Counted from the stretch's first letter, positions 23,634 through 31,408 are shown. The stretch is DNA of 39,951 nucleotides from Anaerolineales bacterium (GCA_021462845.1 JAJTXU010000012.1:1-39951); one strand, 5' to 3'. The notes: generated from the sequence alone by a model not told the origin. Made by a program: numbers and translations.

Positions 23634-24841
23634 TATTTACCTCCATCAAGCGCGTTCAACAGTTCTTCCGCTTGCTGGGCGGTGATCTTTTTCTCCGCAA
23701 GCATTTTCAGAATCGCCATACGTTCCTCTTCTGAAACGGGTTCAGAGGGAGGTTCGGGAGGAGTCGGCGGTTTGGGCGCGCCTTTGAAATCCCAATTCCA
23801 GCGACCGATGACCAATCCCCTTTTTGAATGACCGGCGTGCCGCGCGGCATGACGTTCCGCCCGGCGTACCGCTTCATCTGCCCGTTTGGTTGCGCGCGCC
23901 GTAGCCTGCTCCACCTTGCGTGAAATGCGTTCGCCAAAATCGGACCAGTCGAAGTTCAAACCCGCGAAGTTGCCCCACTCGTCCGCAGATTCGCCGGCGT
24001 CGGTGCGATTCGAAACCCGCACATCCCCGCCCGCATTCAGCGAGATCTTTGCCACACCATCGCCAAGTACAACCACGCGCTCGGTCGAATCGTCGTTTTG
24101 GAAGCCGTTCCATTCCATGGAGATTTCATCGCCGCGAATATCGAGAGTGGCGTTCGCATTCTTGGGCAGTACGAGCAGAATATCCTCCCCGGCATTAATA
24201 GAGTACTCAGCCTCCGGCTTCGGGTCGAGGTACACCACCACATCCTCCCCCACATTTACCCGCACATCGCCGCGCGTGCCGCGCAAGGCAAGATCATCCG
24301 CCACCGAATCGAGAATAACGCTACCGTCCACGCTATGGATGGATGCGTCGCCGTCCAGGTTCATCACGCGCAGGTTGCCTCGCACTCCGCGCAGGCTAAG
24401 ATCTTCAGCCAGCATTTCAATCGTCACATCGCCATCCACATCGCGCAGAGACGCGTCGCCGTGGATATTTTTGACGAACACGTTTCCCCGCGCATTGGAT
24501 AATGACATATCGCCATGGACCGTGTCGATCGAGATCGAGCCGATATCGCGAATCGACAAGTCGCCGCTCACTTCCTTGAGTTCACACCCTCCCGTTAAGC
24601 CCCGAAGCGACACATCTCCGCCGACCTTGACGAATTCGATGTAAGCGGCGCGGGGAACGCGCAAGGAGAGATCGTCGGCGGAGGAAACGGAAACAGCCTC
24701 ACTTGTCGATTCGACGCGGGTATCATCATTATCACCTTTGATCAACAGTTCACTCCCCTCCCAGCCGACCACACTGAGATCGCCGCCAGCCAACTCCACA
24801 CGAATTTTGGCATTCCCTGAAATTGGGTATGAGCGCGACAT
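23633..24841 (-). CDS. DUF4097-type beta-repeat protein with C-terminal SHOCT-like hairpin
   Basis: A 402-residue soluble protein. Residues 1-270 consist of repeated units of about 19 residues (for example GDASLRDVDGDVTIEMLAED and RGNLRVMNLDGDASIHSVDG), the pattern of DUF4097/YvlB-like right-handed beta-helix or beta-roll proteins. Next is a Lys/Arg/Ala-rich helical stretch (about 300-345), a proline-rich hinge (PKPPTPPEPPSEP), and a C-terminal hairpin EERMAILKMLAEKKITAQQA. In Bacillus YvlB a similar combination belongs to the LiaRS cell-envelope stress regulon. Here it is encoded three bases after the DUF2089 regulator and overlaps the next gene by one base. It may be a scaffold that polymerises or binds membrane partners; that role is a guess. 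Confidence 0.8.
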   Translation of the reverse strand: MSRSYPISGNAKIRVELAGGDLSVVGWEGSELLIKGDNDDTRVESTSEAVSVSSADDLSLRVPRAAYIEFVKVGGDVSLRGLTGGCELKEVSGDLSIRDIGSISIDTVHGDMSLSNARGNVFVKNIHGDASLRDVDGDVTIEMLAEDLSLRGVRGNLRVMNLDGDASIHSVDGSVILDSVADDLALRGTRGDVRVNVGEDVVVYLDPKPEAEYSINAGEDILLVLPKNANATLDIRGDEISMEWNGFQNDDSTERVVVLGDGVAKISLNAGGDVRVSNRTDAGESADEWGNFAGLNFDWSDFGERISRKVEQATARATKRADEAVRRAERHAARHAGHSKRGLVIGRWNWDFKGAPKPPTPPEPPSEPVSEEERMAILKMLAEKKITAQQAEELLNALDGGK

Positions 24842-24844
24842 GGT

Positions 24845-25228
24845 TTATTGCTCCTCTCCGCGCAGCATACGCATGGCTTCGTCCGCCGAGATTTTCCCAG
24901 ATTCCAAATCTTCGAGCACGGTGTTTCGTTTTTCCGGGGTGACTTCGACAGGCTCATCCTTGCCCGGTTCATACCCAAGCGCGCGAATCACTTCGTGCAA
25001 TCGGTTGCGAATGGTTGGGTAGGAGAGATCGAGTTCCTGTTCCATGCGATTGATCTTGCCTTCGCAGCGGACAAACGTGATGATGAAATCGAGATGTTCT
25101 GGCGTGAGATGCGCAATTGGCCCGCCATTGAAATGACCCTCGATAGAAGTATCGCAGGCGGAACAGTGCAGACGGGCAATCTCCAATTCAGATTGACAGA
25201 CCGGGCATCGAGTGGGCGCGGAATACAT
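24845..25228 (-). CDS. DUF2089 family regulator (zinc ribbon, HTH, SHOCT-like tail)
   Basis: A 127-residue putative transcription factor. It begins with a zinc ribbon CPVC ... CSAC (Cys8, Cys11, Cys22, Cys25). A predicted helix-turn-helix follows (LDFIITFVRCEGKINRMEQE, then LDLSYPTIRNRLHEVIRALGY with SYPTIRNRL as recognition helix). The tail EKRNTVLEDLESGKISADEA is the SHOCT-like hairpin shared with three other proteins of the operon. The ATG at 25228 was chosen because GGAGG lies eight bases upstream; the longer frame into the MFS gene is spurious. It is the likely regulator of this operon, possibly acting on the paired repeats at 26613 and 26644, and may sense a signal through the shared hairpin. 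Confidence 0.85.
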   Translation of the reverse strand: MYSAPTRCPVCQSELEIARLHCSACDTSIEGHFNGGPIAHLTPEHLDFIITFVRCEGKINRMEQELDLSYPTIRNRLHEVIRALGYEPGKDEPVEVTPEKRNTVLEDLESGKISADEAMRMLRGEEQ

Positions 25229-25253
25229 TGTGGACCTCCAGATTTTGTTTTTT

Positions 25254-26513
25254 CTACACAGGTTCAGACATAACCTGCGATGATGATTGTTCCTTATGGC
25301 GATATGCAATTGCCCGGCCGAGGTTGAGGAAACCGAGCGCCGAAAGTAAGCCGATAAAGCCGGCGATGTACCACAATCGTTCCGGGCGCGGTCCGTCAAT
25401 GATCAGACCGGCAAGGTAAGGTCCAATCATAAAAGGAATTCCCCACGCCAAACCGGCAACCGCCATATAGCGTCCGCGCATCTCTTCAGGAGCGAACTTT
25501 GCGGTGAGCGCTTGTTGCACCGGCGCAGTGATCATTTCACCGATCGTAATGATAACCATTGCGACAATGAACATTATATAACTGGAAACGTATCCGTACA
25601 TGCTAAAACCAACCGCATACAAGAAAGTTCCCAACGCCAGCATCAGTGTGGGCGACAATTTTTCCACACGGCGAGTGATCGAGAATTGAAAAAGCACAAC
25701 CATCGCGGCATTGATGCTGAGAAGTAATCCATATCGGGATGCCGAGGTGCCAAATTGGTCTCGCAGATAGACGCCCAAAGTTGTGTTCATGTTCATGTAA
25801 GCCAAGACTTGCAAGAGCACAAACCCGAGGAAGAGCATGAATGTCAGGTCACGGAATACCTTGCCATAGCCGGCAAACGTCTTGGCAACCGTTTCTTGAG
25901 GAGCATCGGCATGGCGTTGCGGCTTTGTTTCCGGCAAAAGAGTGGCAACCAACACAACCGTGAGCAGGGATATGACTGCATCTGATGTGAATAACAGCAG
26001 ATAGGAAACGCCCGCAAGCAAACCGCCAATGGCCGGGCCAATCGTCACAGACAGGTTGAACGCAACCCGCAGGATTCCATATCCGCCGGCGCGCTTTTCT
26101 TCGGGAAGAATATCGGCGATCATGGCTTCACGCGCAGGTCCAGCCACATCGGCAAGGATGCCGATGAAGAGGGCGAGCACAAAAAAGGTCTGGAACGAAG
26201 CGGCGAAGCCCATGGCAACAAGGCTAAACGAGGAGGTGATCAGCCCAAAAATGATAATCTTCTTCCGTCCGAAGCGGTCTGTTAATGCGCCGCCGATGGC
26301 ATTTCCGGCAAGACCAGAGAGGGAGAATGTGGCAAACAGGATACCCACATCTGCCATGCCAACGTTGAATTTGCTGGTAAGATACAACGCAAAGAATGGA
26401 AAGATCAACGCTCCGCCGACCCGGTCAATGAACGTGATAAAAACCACCTTCCAGAACGTGCGCGGGTATTCGTTGAACGTTCCGATCACCTTTTCTATTT
26501 GTGTTTGAAGCAT
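25254..26513 (-). CDS. MFS transporter, first gene of the operon
   Basis: A 419-residue major facilitator protein with 12 predicted membrane segments. Motif A is well kept as GGALTDRFGRKKIIIFG. The opening TFWKVVFITFIDRVGGALIFPFFALYL and the segment-5 PAREAMIADILPEEKRAGGYG are typical of MdtH/MDR-type drug exporters. AAGGAG lies seven bases before the chosen ATG at 26513; an upstream ATG at 26555 has no ribosome binding site. A sigma70-like promoter is found at 26633-26660. The DUF2089 gene follows after 25 bases. The cargo is unknown. Confidence 0.87.
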   Translation of the reverse strand: MLQTQIEKVIGTFNEYPRTFWKVVFITFIDRVGGALIFPFFALYLTSKFNVGMADVGILFATFSLSGLAGNAIGGALTDRFGRKKIIIFGLITSSFSLVAMGFAASFQTFFVLALFIGILADVAGPAREAMIADILPEEKRAGGYGILRVAFNLSVTIGPAIGGLLAGVSYLLLFTSDAVISLLTVVLVATLLPETKPQRHADAPQETVAKTFAGYGKVFRDLTFMLFLGFVLLQVLAYMNMNTTLGVYLRDQFGTSASRYGLLLSINAAMVVLFQFSITRRVEKLSPTLMLALGTFLYAVGFSMYGYVSSYIMFIVAMVIITIGEMITAPVQQALTAKFAPEEMRGRYMAVAGLAWGIPFMIGPYLAGLIIDGPRPERLWYIAGFIGLLSALGFLNLGRAIAYRHKEQSSSQVMSEPV

Positions 26514-26612
26514 AGTCAATCTCCTTAGACTGGAGCGATTTGGCATAAAAAACAAACTGTAAATCGAGATTCTTTTGAAAACCGATTGAAAACATCAATT
26601 TTCTCATCCTTA

Positions 26613-26657
26613 TATTCATAATTCGTGATTGCATTTTACTCATTATTCATAATTTGT
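26613..26657. promoter_or_regulatory. Two 14-bp direct repeats flanking the MFS operon -10 box (putative operator)
   Basis: TATTCATAATTCGT (26613-26626) and TATTCATAATTTGT (26644-26657) differ at one base and are 31 bases apart start to start, close to three helical turns. One overlaps the spacer and -35 of the minus-strand promoter; the other lies around the expected transcription start. Confidence 0.5.
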
Positions 26658-26660
26658 CAA
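26633..26660 (-). promoter_or_regulatory. Sigma70-like promoter of the MFS/DUF2089/SHOCT operon
   Basis: On the minus strand: TTGACA (complement of 26655-26660), a 16-base spacer, and TAAAAT (complement of 26633-26638). It reads toward the MFS gene at 26513 through an AT-rich leader of about 110 bases. Confidence 0.65.
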
Positions 26661-26735
26661 GGATAAATCAATTAAATGAAGTTTTTGTTTTGGAATATTT
26701 AACTTTAAGTAAAAACCTTGTTTTTTGGAGAACCC

Positions 26736-27722
26736 ATGATCCGTTCGCTGTACTATTCACCCGGCAAGCCTATACGCAAGGATATCCCTCCTCAGGAATT
26801 TACAAAACTTATCCGTGACCGCCGCTCATTGCTCTGGGTGGATTTCGTCAACGAGCCTGACGAGAACTCCCTCCCCATTTTGCAGGATTTCGGCTTTCAT
26901 TCGCTGTCCATTGAAGATGCTCTGCAACAGACCCATTCACCTAAACTCGATGACTGGGGAAACTATCTCTACATTGTCATGAATTACATGGACGTTAAAG
27001 AAAATGGCACATTGTGGGAAAGCGAAGTGGACGAATTGGATATTTTCCTCGGACCTAACTACATCGTTACTCATCACGAATTCCCCATCTCTGCAGTCGA
27101 GGAAACTTGGGCTTCTTGCGACCGCGACATCCGCAACGTGCAAGACGGCGCTGATCACTTGCTTTACAAGATCATGGATTTTCTCGTGGCGGGCTATATG
27201 CCCACCGTCGAGCGAATCGACTCTGCAATTGACGAACTCGAAGACCACATCTTCGACAAACCCTCGCCTCGGACGCTGGAGAGGCTGTTTGCCCTCAAAC
27301 GCGTTCTGCTCTCCATGCGGCGGATCCTCCTCCCTCAACGCGAGGTGCTGAACAAACTCGCCCGCGACGATTACCGCGTGATCGATCCCAAAGATCGCAT
27401 CTTCTTCCGTGACATTTACGACCACCTCGTCCGCCTGCACGATCTGAACGAAAACCTGCGCGATCTCGTCGGCGGCGCGTTAGACACATACCTCTCCGTG
27501 GTCAATAACCGCATGAACGACATCATGAAAACGTTGACGATCATCACCACCATCTTCATGCCGCTGGCATTCGTTACAGGTTTCTTTGGAATGAACTTCT
27601 TCGAACCCCAGGGAAGATTAACCGATTGGACAACCAATCCCGTTTTCTACATCACGCTGGGAATTAATATTCTTTTACCCATCGGCATGTTCTTCTGGAT
27701 GCGCCGCCGCACATGGATCTAG
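26736..27722 (+). CDS. corA: CorA family magnesium/cobalt transporter
   Basis: A 328-residue divalent-cation channel. The long N-terminal cytoplasmic domain is followed by two C-terminal membrane helices (TLTIITTIFMPLAFVTGFFG and FYITLGINILLPIGMFFWM). The selectivity motif GMNF sits at the end of the first, giving FFGMNFFEP. The stalk helix before it, with VNNRMNDIMKTL, is also typical. The closing basic tail MRRRTW is shorter than in some members but normal. GGAG lies six bases before the ATG at 26736; the in-frame ATG at 26718 lacks a ribosome binding site. Members take up Mg2+ and sometimes Co2+ or Ni2+. Confidence 0.95.
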   Translation: MIRSLYYSPGKPIRKDIPPQEFTKLIRDRRSLLWVDFVNEPDENSLPILQDFGFHSLSIEDALQQTHSPKLDDWGNYLYIVMNYMDVKENGTLWESEVDELDIFLGPNYIVTHHEFPISAVEETWASCDRDIRNVQDGADHLLYKIMDFLVAGYMPTVERIDSAIDELEDHIFDKPSPRTLERLFALKRVLLSMRRILLPQREVLNKLARDDYRVIDPKDRIFFRDIYDHLVRLHDLNENLRDLVGGALDTYLSVVNNRMNDIMKTLTIITTIFMPLAFVTGFFGMNFFEPQGRLTDWTTNPVFYITLGINILLPIGMFFWMRRRTWI

Positions 27723-27816
27723 AAACAGCGCTATCGAGAACGCAGGACGCTCTGAGAAAAAATCTCCGAGCCGTCTGTGGCTAAAATCCTGTAACTTTGC
27801 ACTTTCAAAATCGGGC

Positions 27817-27845
27817 TTGACACAGAACAGGCGTTCGGGTATTAT
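27817..27845 (+). promoter_or_regulatory. lexA promoter
   Basis: TTGACA (27817-27822), a 17-base spacer and TATTAT (27840-27845): a near-consensus sigma70 promoter 49 bases before the lexA start. Confidence 0.8.
27825..27836. promoter_or_regulatory. LexA box in the lexA promoter spacer
   Basis: GAACAGGCGTTC fits the palindrome GAAC-N4-GTTC, the form used by LexA of Gram-positive bacteria. It lies between the -35 and -10 boxes, so bound LexA would block its own promoter. Confidence 0.75.
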
Positions 27846-27893
27846 TCATAGCACAAATGAGCGAAGAATGCCCACTTTGGGCTGGAGGTTGCT

Positions 27894-28580
27894 ATGATGA
27901 TGGTTCGAAAAAGCAAAGGTTTAGGCGAACGCCACCAACGGATTTTGGATTTTCTCGCAACATACCAGCGTGAAAACCGCTACCCGCCTTCCATCCGCGA
28001 GATTGGCGAGAAGACCGGCATTACATCCACATCGGTTGTAAATTACTATCTCGACCAACTTGAAAAGATGGGAAAGATCGAACGCGACCGCAAGATCTCG
28101 CGCGGTGTTCGCGTTTCCGGATACAACGCTTCGGCAGATACACTGCGTGTGCCGATTCTCGGACCGATTGCGGCTGGTATCCCTCTCCCCGAACTTGATC
28201 CCAACGTCAGCTTTATCTCCGATAACGAAGCCAATGCCGTAGATATTGCGCGGACTCTTCTCCCTTCCAAAGAAAAAGGCGATAATCTCTTCGCTCTCGA
28301 GGTCAAGGGAGATTCCATGATCGACGCCATGATCAACGATGGCGATATCGTCGTGATGAAGCCCGCCAGCGAGGCTCGCAATGGCGAAATGGTTGCTGTG
28401 TGGCTTCCCCGCGATAACGAAGCAACTTTGAAATACTTCTTCAAAGAGAAGGAACGTTTCCGCCTGCAACCCGCCAACCCCACCATGAAGCCGATCTTCA
28501 TCAAAAAGTCTGAGCCGCTGGAGATTAAAGGCAAGGTGGTCATGGTCATCCGCAAAATGGAACGACCACTGGCGGCCTAA
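27894..28580 (+). CDS. lexA: LexA repressor
   Basis: A 228-residue SOS repressor with self-cleaving protease activity. Residues 10-75 form a winged helix-turn-helix (RQ-type ERHQRILDFLATYQREN, then GITSTSVVNYYLDQLEKMG as recognition region). The cleavage site is Ala94-Gly95 (IAAG), and the catalytic Ser141 (GDSM) and Lys180 (EATLKYFF) are in place, so RecA-stimulated autoproteolysis should work. GGAGG precedes three consecutive ATG codons; I give the first, and the second fits the spacing slightly better. A LexA box lies within its own promoter. Compared with E. coli LexA (202 aa) it is slightly longer, with a short insert between the cleavage site and the serine. Confidence 0.95.
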   Translation: MMMVRKSKGLGERHQRILDFLATYQRENRYPPSIREIGEKTGITSTSVVNYYLDQLEKMGKIERDRKISRGVRVSGYNASADTLRVPILGPIAAGIPLPELDPNVSFISDNEANAVDIARTLLPSKEKGDNLFALEVKGDSMIDAMINDGDIVVMKPASEARNGEMVAVWLPRDNEATLKYFFKEKERFRLQPANPTMKPIFIKKSEPLEIKGKVVMVIRKMERPLAA

Positions 28581-28595
28581 TCAAGTCCCATCAAA

Positions 28596-28625
28596 AAAGA
28601 GGCAACCCAGCGGGGTTGCCTCTTT
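28596..28625 (+). terminator. Intrinsic terminator of lexA
   Basis: AAAGAGGCAACCC and its exact complement form a 13-bp stem with an AGCG loop, ending in CTCTTTAT, 16 bases after the lexA stop. The A-rich 5' flank makes it able to work on the minus strand too. Confidence 0.85.
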
Positions 28626-28642
28626 ATAAATCGTCTCTCTAC

Positions 28643-28672
28643 AAAACGACTGGCTTTTACGCCAGTCGTTTT
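28643..28672 (-). terminator. Terminator of the ubiquitin-like operon
   Basis: AAAACGACTGGC and GCCAGTCGTTTT form a perfect 12-bp stem around TTTTAC, 11 bases beyond the stop of the vWA gene. On the minus strand it ends in GTCGTTTTGT. Confidence 0.8.
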
Positions 28673-28683
28673 TGTTACAAATA

Positions 28684-29817
28684 TTATTTGAGCTTGATTC
28701 GCCCGCTTGCAGGTTTGGCTGATTGTTTGCCAAGCCCGAATCCTGAACCGGGTTTTCTCCCGCCTGCCAGGTTCGAGATTCCGCCGATCAATCCGGGCAG
28801 GAACAGCAGAGCCAGCAAGCCAGCCAGAATGGAAAGGAACAGGGGCAGGGAACTGGTAGTGACTTCCGGTAACACACCACCGGGGTTATACGTTCCTTCC
28901 GCGACTGTGGGCGCCCCAGTCAGCGCAACTGAGAGGTTACGGTTTACGCCATCTCGTAAAGTGAACGGAGATACATAGGTGACGGCATATTCGCTTTGAT
29001 ATGCCTTGCCGGTCTGTTGATAAAGAGCGGTCAATGTGGCGGCATCGGTAACATAGGCATATTGGCCGCCGGTGCGACTCGTCAACGACTGTAGCCCGGC
29101 TTCATCGATCCCAGCCTGCCCAGTGCCCGATGGATCGCCAAAGCCGATGGCGGAAACTGTCAATCCGCTGGGTCCGACATTGCTTACGATATCTTCCTCC
29201 GTAGCAACACTCTGGTTATCCAAACCATCTGAGAGAACCAGAATTGCCTTGCGACCCGAAATACCTTCAAGGGCTTTAGTGGCTTCCATGATACCTTCGT
29301 ACATGGCGGTATCACTGCCGGTGTGAAGACCATCGATGGCGGCGGTCAGCACGGCTTTGTCTGAGGTTACTTCTTGAATTCGATACACTTGCGTATCGAA
29401 AGCGATCACGCCTGCCTGGTCAACGTCGCGCATCCCGCTGACGTAGGTCTTTGCCGCGTCTTTGGCGGCGCCGATTTTATTCCCTTTATCCATACTGCCT
29501 GAGATGTCGATGACCAGCATGGTGGTGATGGGAATAGCCTCGCCACCCAGCGCCTCCCCGCCGCCCCTCACATCTGTCAACTGCATCAGTTGTCCGTTTT
29601 CTTGAATCTGGATGGTTGCCGGATCGATGCCGACGGGTTCGCCTGCCGCGTTCGTGGCAGAGATATACACCGTGACGTTCGGGAAGTTGGAGTTGTCCAC
29701 TTGTGTGATGCGGACTTGCGGAGTCTCCGGTTCCTGCGCGTAAACCGTCAGGGCAGAACCAAATATCAGGGTGAGAATCAGGCTCAAATTGAGAGAGATG
29801 CGAATCATCCTACTCAT
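28684..29817 (-). CDS. vWA-domain protein, exported with C-terminal membrane helix
   Basis: A 377-residue protein, the last gene of the ubiquitin-like operon. A signal peptide (MIRISLNLSLILTLIFGSALTVYA, cut before Gln-Glu-Pro) is followed by a short beta-rich region. The von Willebrand A domain then carries a complete MIDAS: DISGSMD (Asp104, Ser106, Ser108), a Thr in TGSDTAMYEG and Asp in LSDGLDN. Near the C-terminus is a membrane helix (LPLFLSILAGLLALLFLPGL) and a basic tail. The vWA domain therefore faces outside and is expected to bind a metal-dependent protein ligand. The start codon lies two bases after the FHA gene stop, and its ribosome binding site (AAAGGAGA) covers that stop, so translation is coupled. 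Confidence 0.9.
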   Translation of the reverse strand: MSRMIRISLNLSLILTLIFGSALTVYAQEPETPQVRITQVDNSNFPNVTVYISATNAAGEPVGIDPATIQIQENGQLMQLTDVRGGGEALGGEAIPITTMLVIDISGSMDKGNKIGAAKDAAKTYVSGMRDVDQAGVIAFDTQVYRIQEVTSDKAVLTAAIDGLHTGSDTAMYEGIMEATKALEGISGRKAILVLSDGLDNQSVATEEDIVSNVGPSGLTVSAIGFGDPSGTGQAGIDEAGLQSLTSRTGGQYAYVTDAATLTALYQQTGKAYQSEYAVTYVSPFTLRDGVNRNLSVALTGAPTVAEGTYNPGGVLPEVTTSSLPLFLSILAGLLALLFLPGLIGGISNLAGGRKPGSGFGLGKQSAKPASGRIKLK

Positions 29818-29819
29818 GG

Positions 29820-30677
29820 TTATCTCCTTTCGTGGTACACCAGATCGGTGTTGCCCATGCGAATCTTTTGTCCGTTCGTCAATTGCGCGATCTCGATCTT
29901 ACGGTTATTGATAAACGTGCCGGCGAGACTCATGTCTTTCAGAGAGAAAGCCGCGCCGTTTCCGGTCAGCATGGCGTGTTGCGGGGCTACATCGGGGTCG
30001 GGCAAAACGATTTCCGATTTGAGGGGCGAGCTTCCGATGGCGACGGCGGGACCGCCCGCGCGCATGAATTTGTCGAGGATGAACTCGGTGCCTTTGAGTT
30101 TGCCCGATGCCACCTCGAGCCAGGCGCGTGAGAGCAGGACGACGATTAGCGAGATGAACGCGCCCACCGAGGCGCCGAGTAAAACCAGACCGACGGCTTT
30201 GCCGGTTAACGGGTCTTGAAGACGGCTGTGGACCACTTCCAGCAAGATGCCGCCCAACACGCCGCCTAATGTACCGCCCAGCATGCCTTTCCATGCTTGC
30301 GATTTGCCGACGATGCCTTCGGCAAGCCCGATCAACAGACCGAACACGCCCCAACCGAGCGCACGACCGGCAATGCCCGCGCCGACAGATTGAAAGAGGA
30401 ACTCGCTCAACGGCAAACCAAGCGCGCCCGCGCCCGAGCCGAGCAATCCGCTAAACACGCCGGATTTGATCGCTTGTACCGGGTTGCGTGTGACTGCTCC
30501 TTCGGTGAGACCGATGAACAACCCCACACATAGCCCAACCAGCGCGCCGACGACCGCTTCGCTCAGGTATAGGTTCGAGGAGAACGATAAACCGATCTGA
30601 TCGCTCACCTGCCAGCCGAACAATCCGCCCATCGCTCCAAGTAGTGCATAGTAATAGGAACGCATACGTCTATTCAT
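29820..30677 (-). CDS. Membrane protein with C-terminal FHA domain
   Basis: A 285-residue protein. The first 190 residues contain many Gly/Ala-rich hydrophobic stretches in a repeated pattern (YYYALLGAMGGLFGWQVSDQ, SEAVVGALVGLCVGLFIGLTEGA, GALGLPLSEFLFQSVGAGIAG, SLGGVLGGILLEVVHS, VGLVLLGASVGAFISLIVVLLSRA), an internally duplicated membrane region. The C-terminal 90 residues form a forkhead-associated domain: an IGSSPLKSEIVLPDPDVAPQHAML core with the conserved Ser and His, then LAGTFINNRKI and LTNGQKIRMGNT. FHA domains bind phosphothreonine peptides, so the protein could recruit a phosphorylated partner to the membrane. AAGGAGG precedes the ATG at 30677, which overlaps the end of the JAMM gene by eight bases. 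Confidence 0.88.
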   Translation of the reverse strand: MNRRMRSYYYALLGAMGGLFGWQVSDQIGLSFSSNLYLSEAVVGALVGLCVGLFIGLTEGAVTRNPVQAIKSGVFSGLLGSGAGALGLPLSEFLFQSVGAGIAGRALGWGVFGLLIGLAEGIVGKSQAWKGMLGGTLGGVLGGILLEVVHSRLQDPLTGKAVGLVLLGASVGAFISLIVVLLSRAWLEVASGKLKGTEFILDKFMRAGGPAVAIGSSPLKSEIVLPDPDVAPQHAMLTGNGAAFSLKDMSLAGTFINNRKIEIAQLTNGQKIRMGNTDLVYHERR

Positions 30678-31326
30678 AGGGGGTACCTCCTTGGTCTTCA
30701 TTTTCAGATTTGTGCAAGTTCTGCCAGTGGACGACACTCCTGCGTCCATTGGCTCCATCCATTTCGTAAAACCCAAAGTAGCGGGTGGGGTCGAGCGTGC
30801 CATCGTTCTGGCGGATAAAAAATCCAGCCACCGATGAGAATGGCTCAACCACTAATGCCACCTGCCAGGGATCGGGGAAAAAATTATTGTGCAGGAAGGT
30901 GTCGTAATGCGAGAGGAAAACTCCCATGCGCGGGTGGGTGTGGTACCACCCCACAATTTTTTCGCCGGGGTAGAGGTTTTCAATTTGATCGTGAACGTCG
31001 AGCAGTGTGTCTTTGGTAAAGGTCAGGTAGACCGCGCCCTGCCGGGTGTGTCGGGCGGGGATCATGTGATTGATTACAATAAATTGACTGCCGCCGGGCG
31101 TTTCTTCACACCACTGACCAATCAACACGCCGCCCACTTCCACTTCCGCGCTCTCGGCATGAGCCGTGATACGGAAATATGCGAGCCGATTTAGAAAGAC
31201 AGCCACGGTTGGCTGAAGGTCGCCACGATCAAAGGGAGAGTCCCAACGTCGGGCAAACTCCATTGGCGGCGGTGTGGTGTCGGGCTTTCCAACTTCGGGC
31301 GGGGCAATTCGAATAAGAGCTGGCAT
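30670..31326 (-). CDS. JAMM/MPN metalloisopeptidase (deubiquitinase-like)
   Basis: A 218-residue zinc isopeptidase of the Mov34/MPN/PAD-1 (JAB1) family. The JAMM signature is complete: Glu63 in EVEVGGVLIG, His129 and His131 in WYHTHP, Ser139 and Asp142 in FLSHYD. In bacterial ubiquitin-like operons this enzyme cleaves the Ubl from targets or processes its precursor. Here the free Ubl already ends in Gly, so deconjugation is the likelier task. The start at 31326 fits the family, although the ribosome binding site is weak; a longer frame upstream is not supported. It follows the Ubl gene after an 82-base spacer with a stem-loop, and its stop overlaps the FHA gene start by eight bases. Confidence 0.93.
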   Translation of the reverse strand: MPALIRIAPPEVGKPDTTPPPMEFARRWDSPFDRGDLQPTVAVFLNRLAYFRITAHAESAEVEVGGVLIGQWCEETPGGSQFIVINHMIPARHTRQGAVYLTFTKDTLLDVHDQIENLYPGEKIVGWYHTHPRMGVFLSHYDTFLHNNFFPDPWQVALVVEPFSSVAGFFIRQNDGTLDPTRYFGFYEMDGANGRRSVVHWQNLHKSENEDQGGTPYE

Positions 31327-31362
31327 GGGTGTTCTCTTTATGAAGGTAATCAGTGGAAGGTT

Positions 31363-31399
31363 GCGCGGACCGCTCCGCTTGTGACGAAGCGGTCCGCGC
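31363..31399 (-). promoter_or_regulatory. Stem-loop between the Ubl and JAMM genes
   Basis: GCGCGGACCGCT and AGCGGTCCGCGC form a perfect 12-bp stem with a 13-base loop. An alternative inner stem (CCGCTT/AAGCGG, 31375-31392) uses part of the same right arm. No T run follows on the minus strand, so it is more likely an mRNA-stability or attenuation element than a terminator. Confidence 0.5.
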
Positions 31400-31408
31400 G
31401 CAGGGAAA

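Noticed and set aside
23886-24644. Plus-strand frame of 252 codons, rich in Ser, Arg and Pro
   Set aside because: It is antisense to the DUF4097 repeat gene, and its regularity only mirrors the repeats there.
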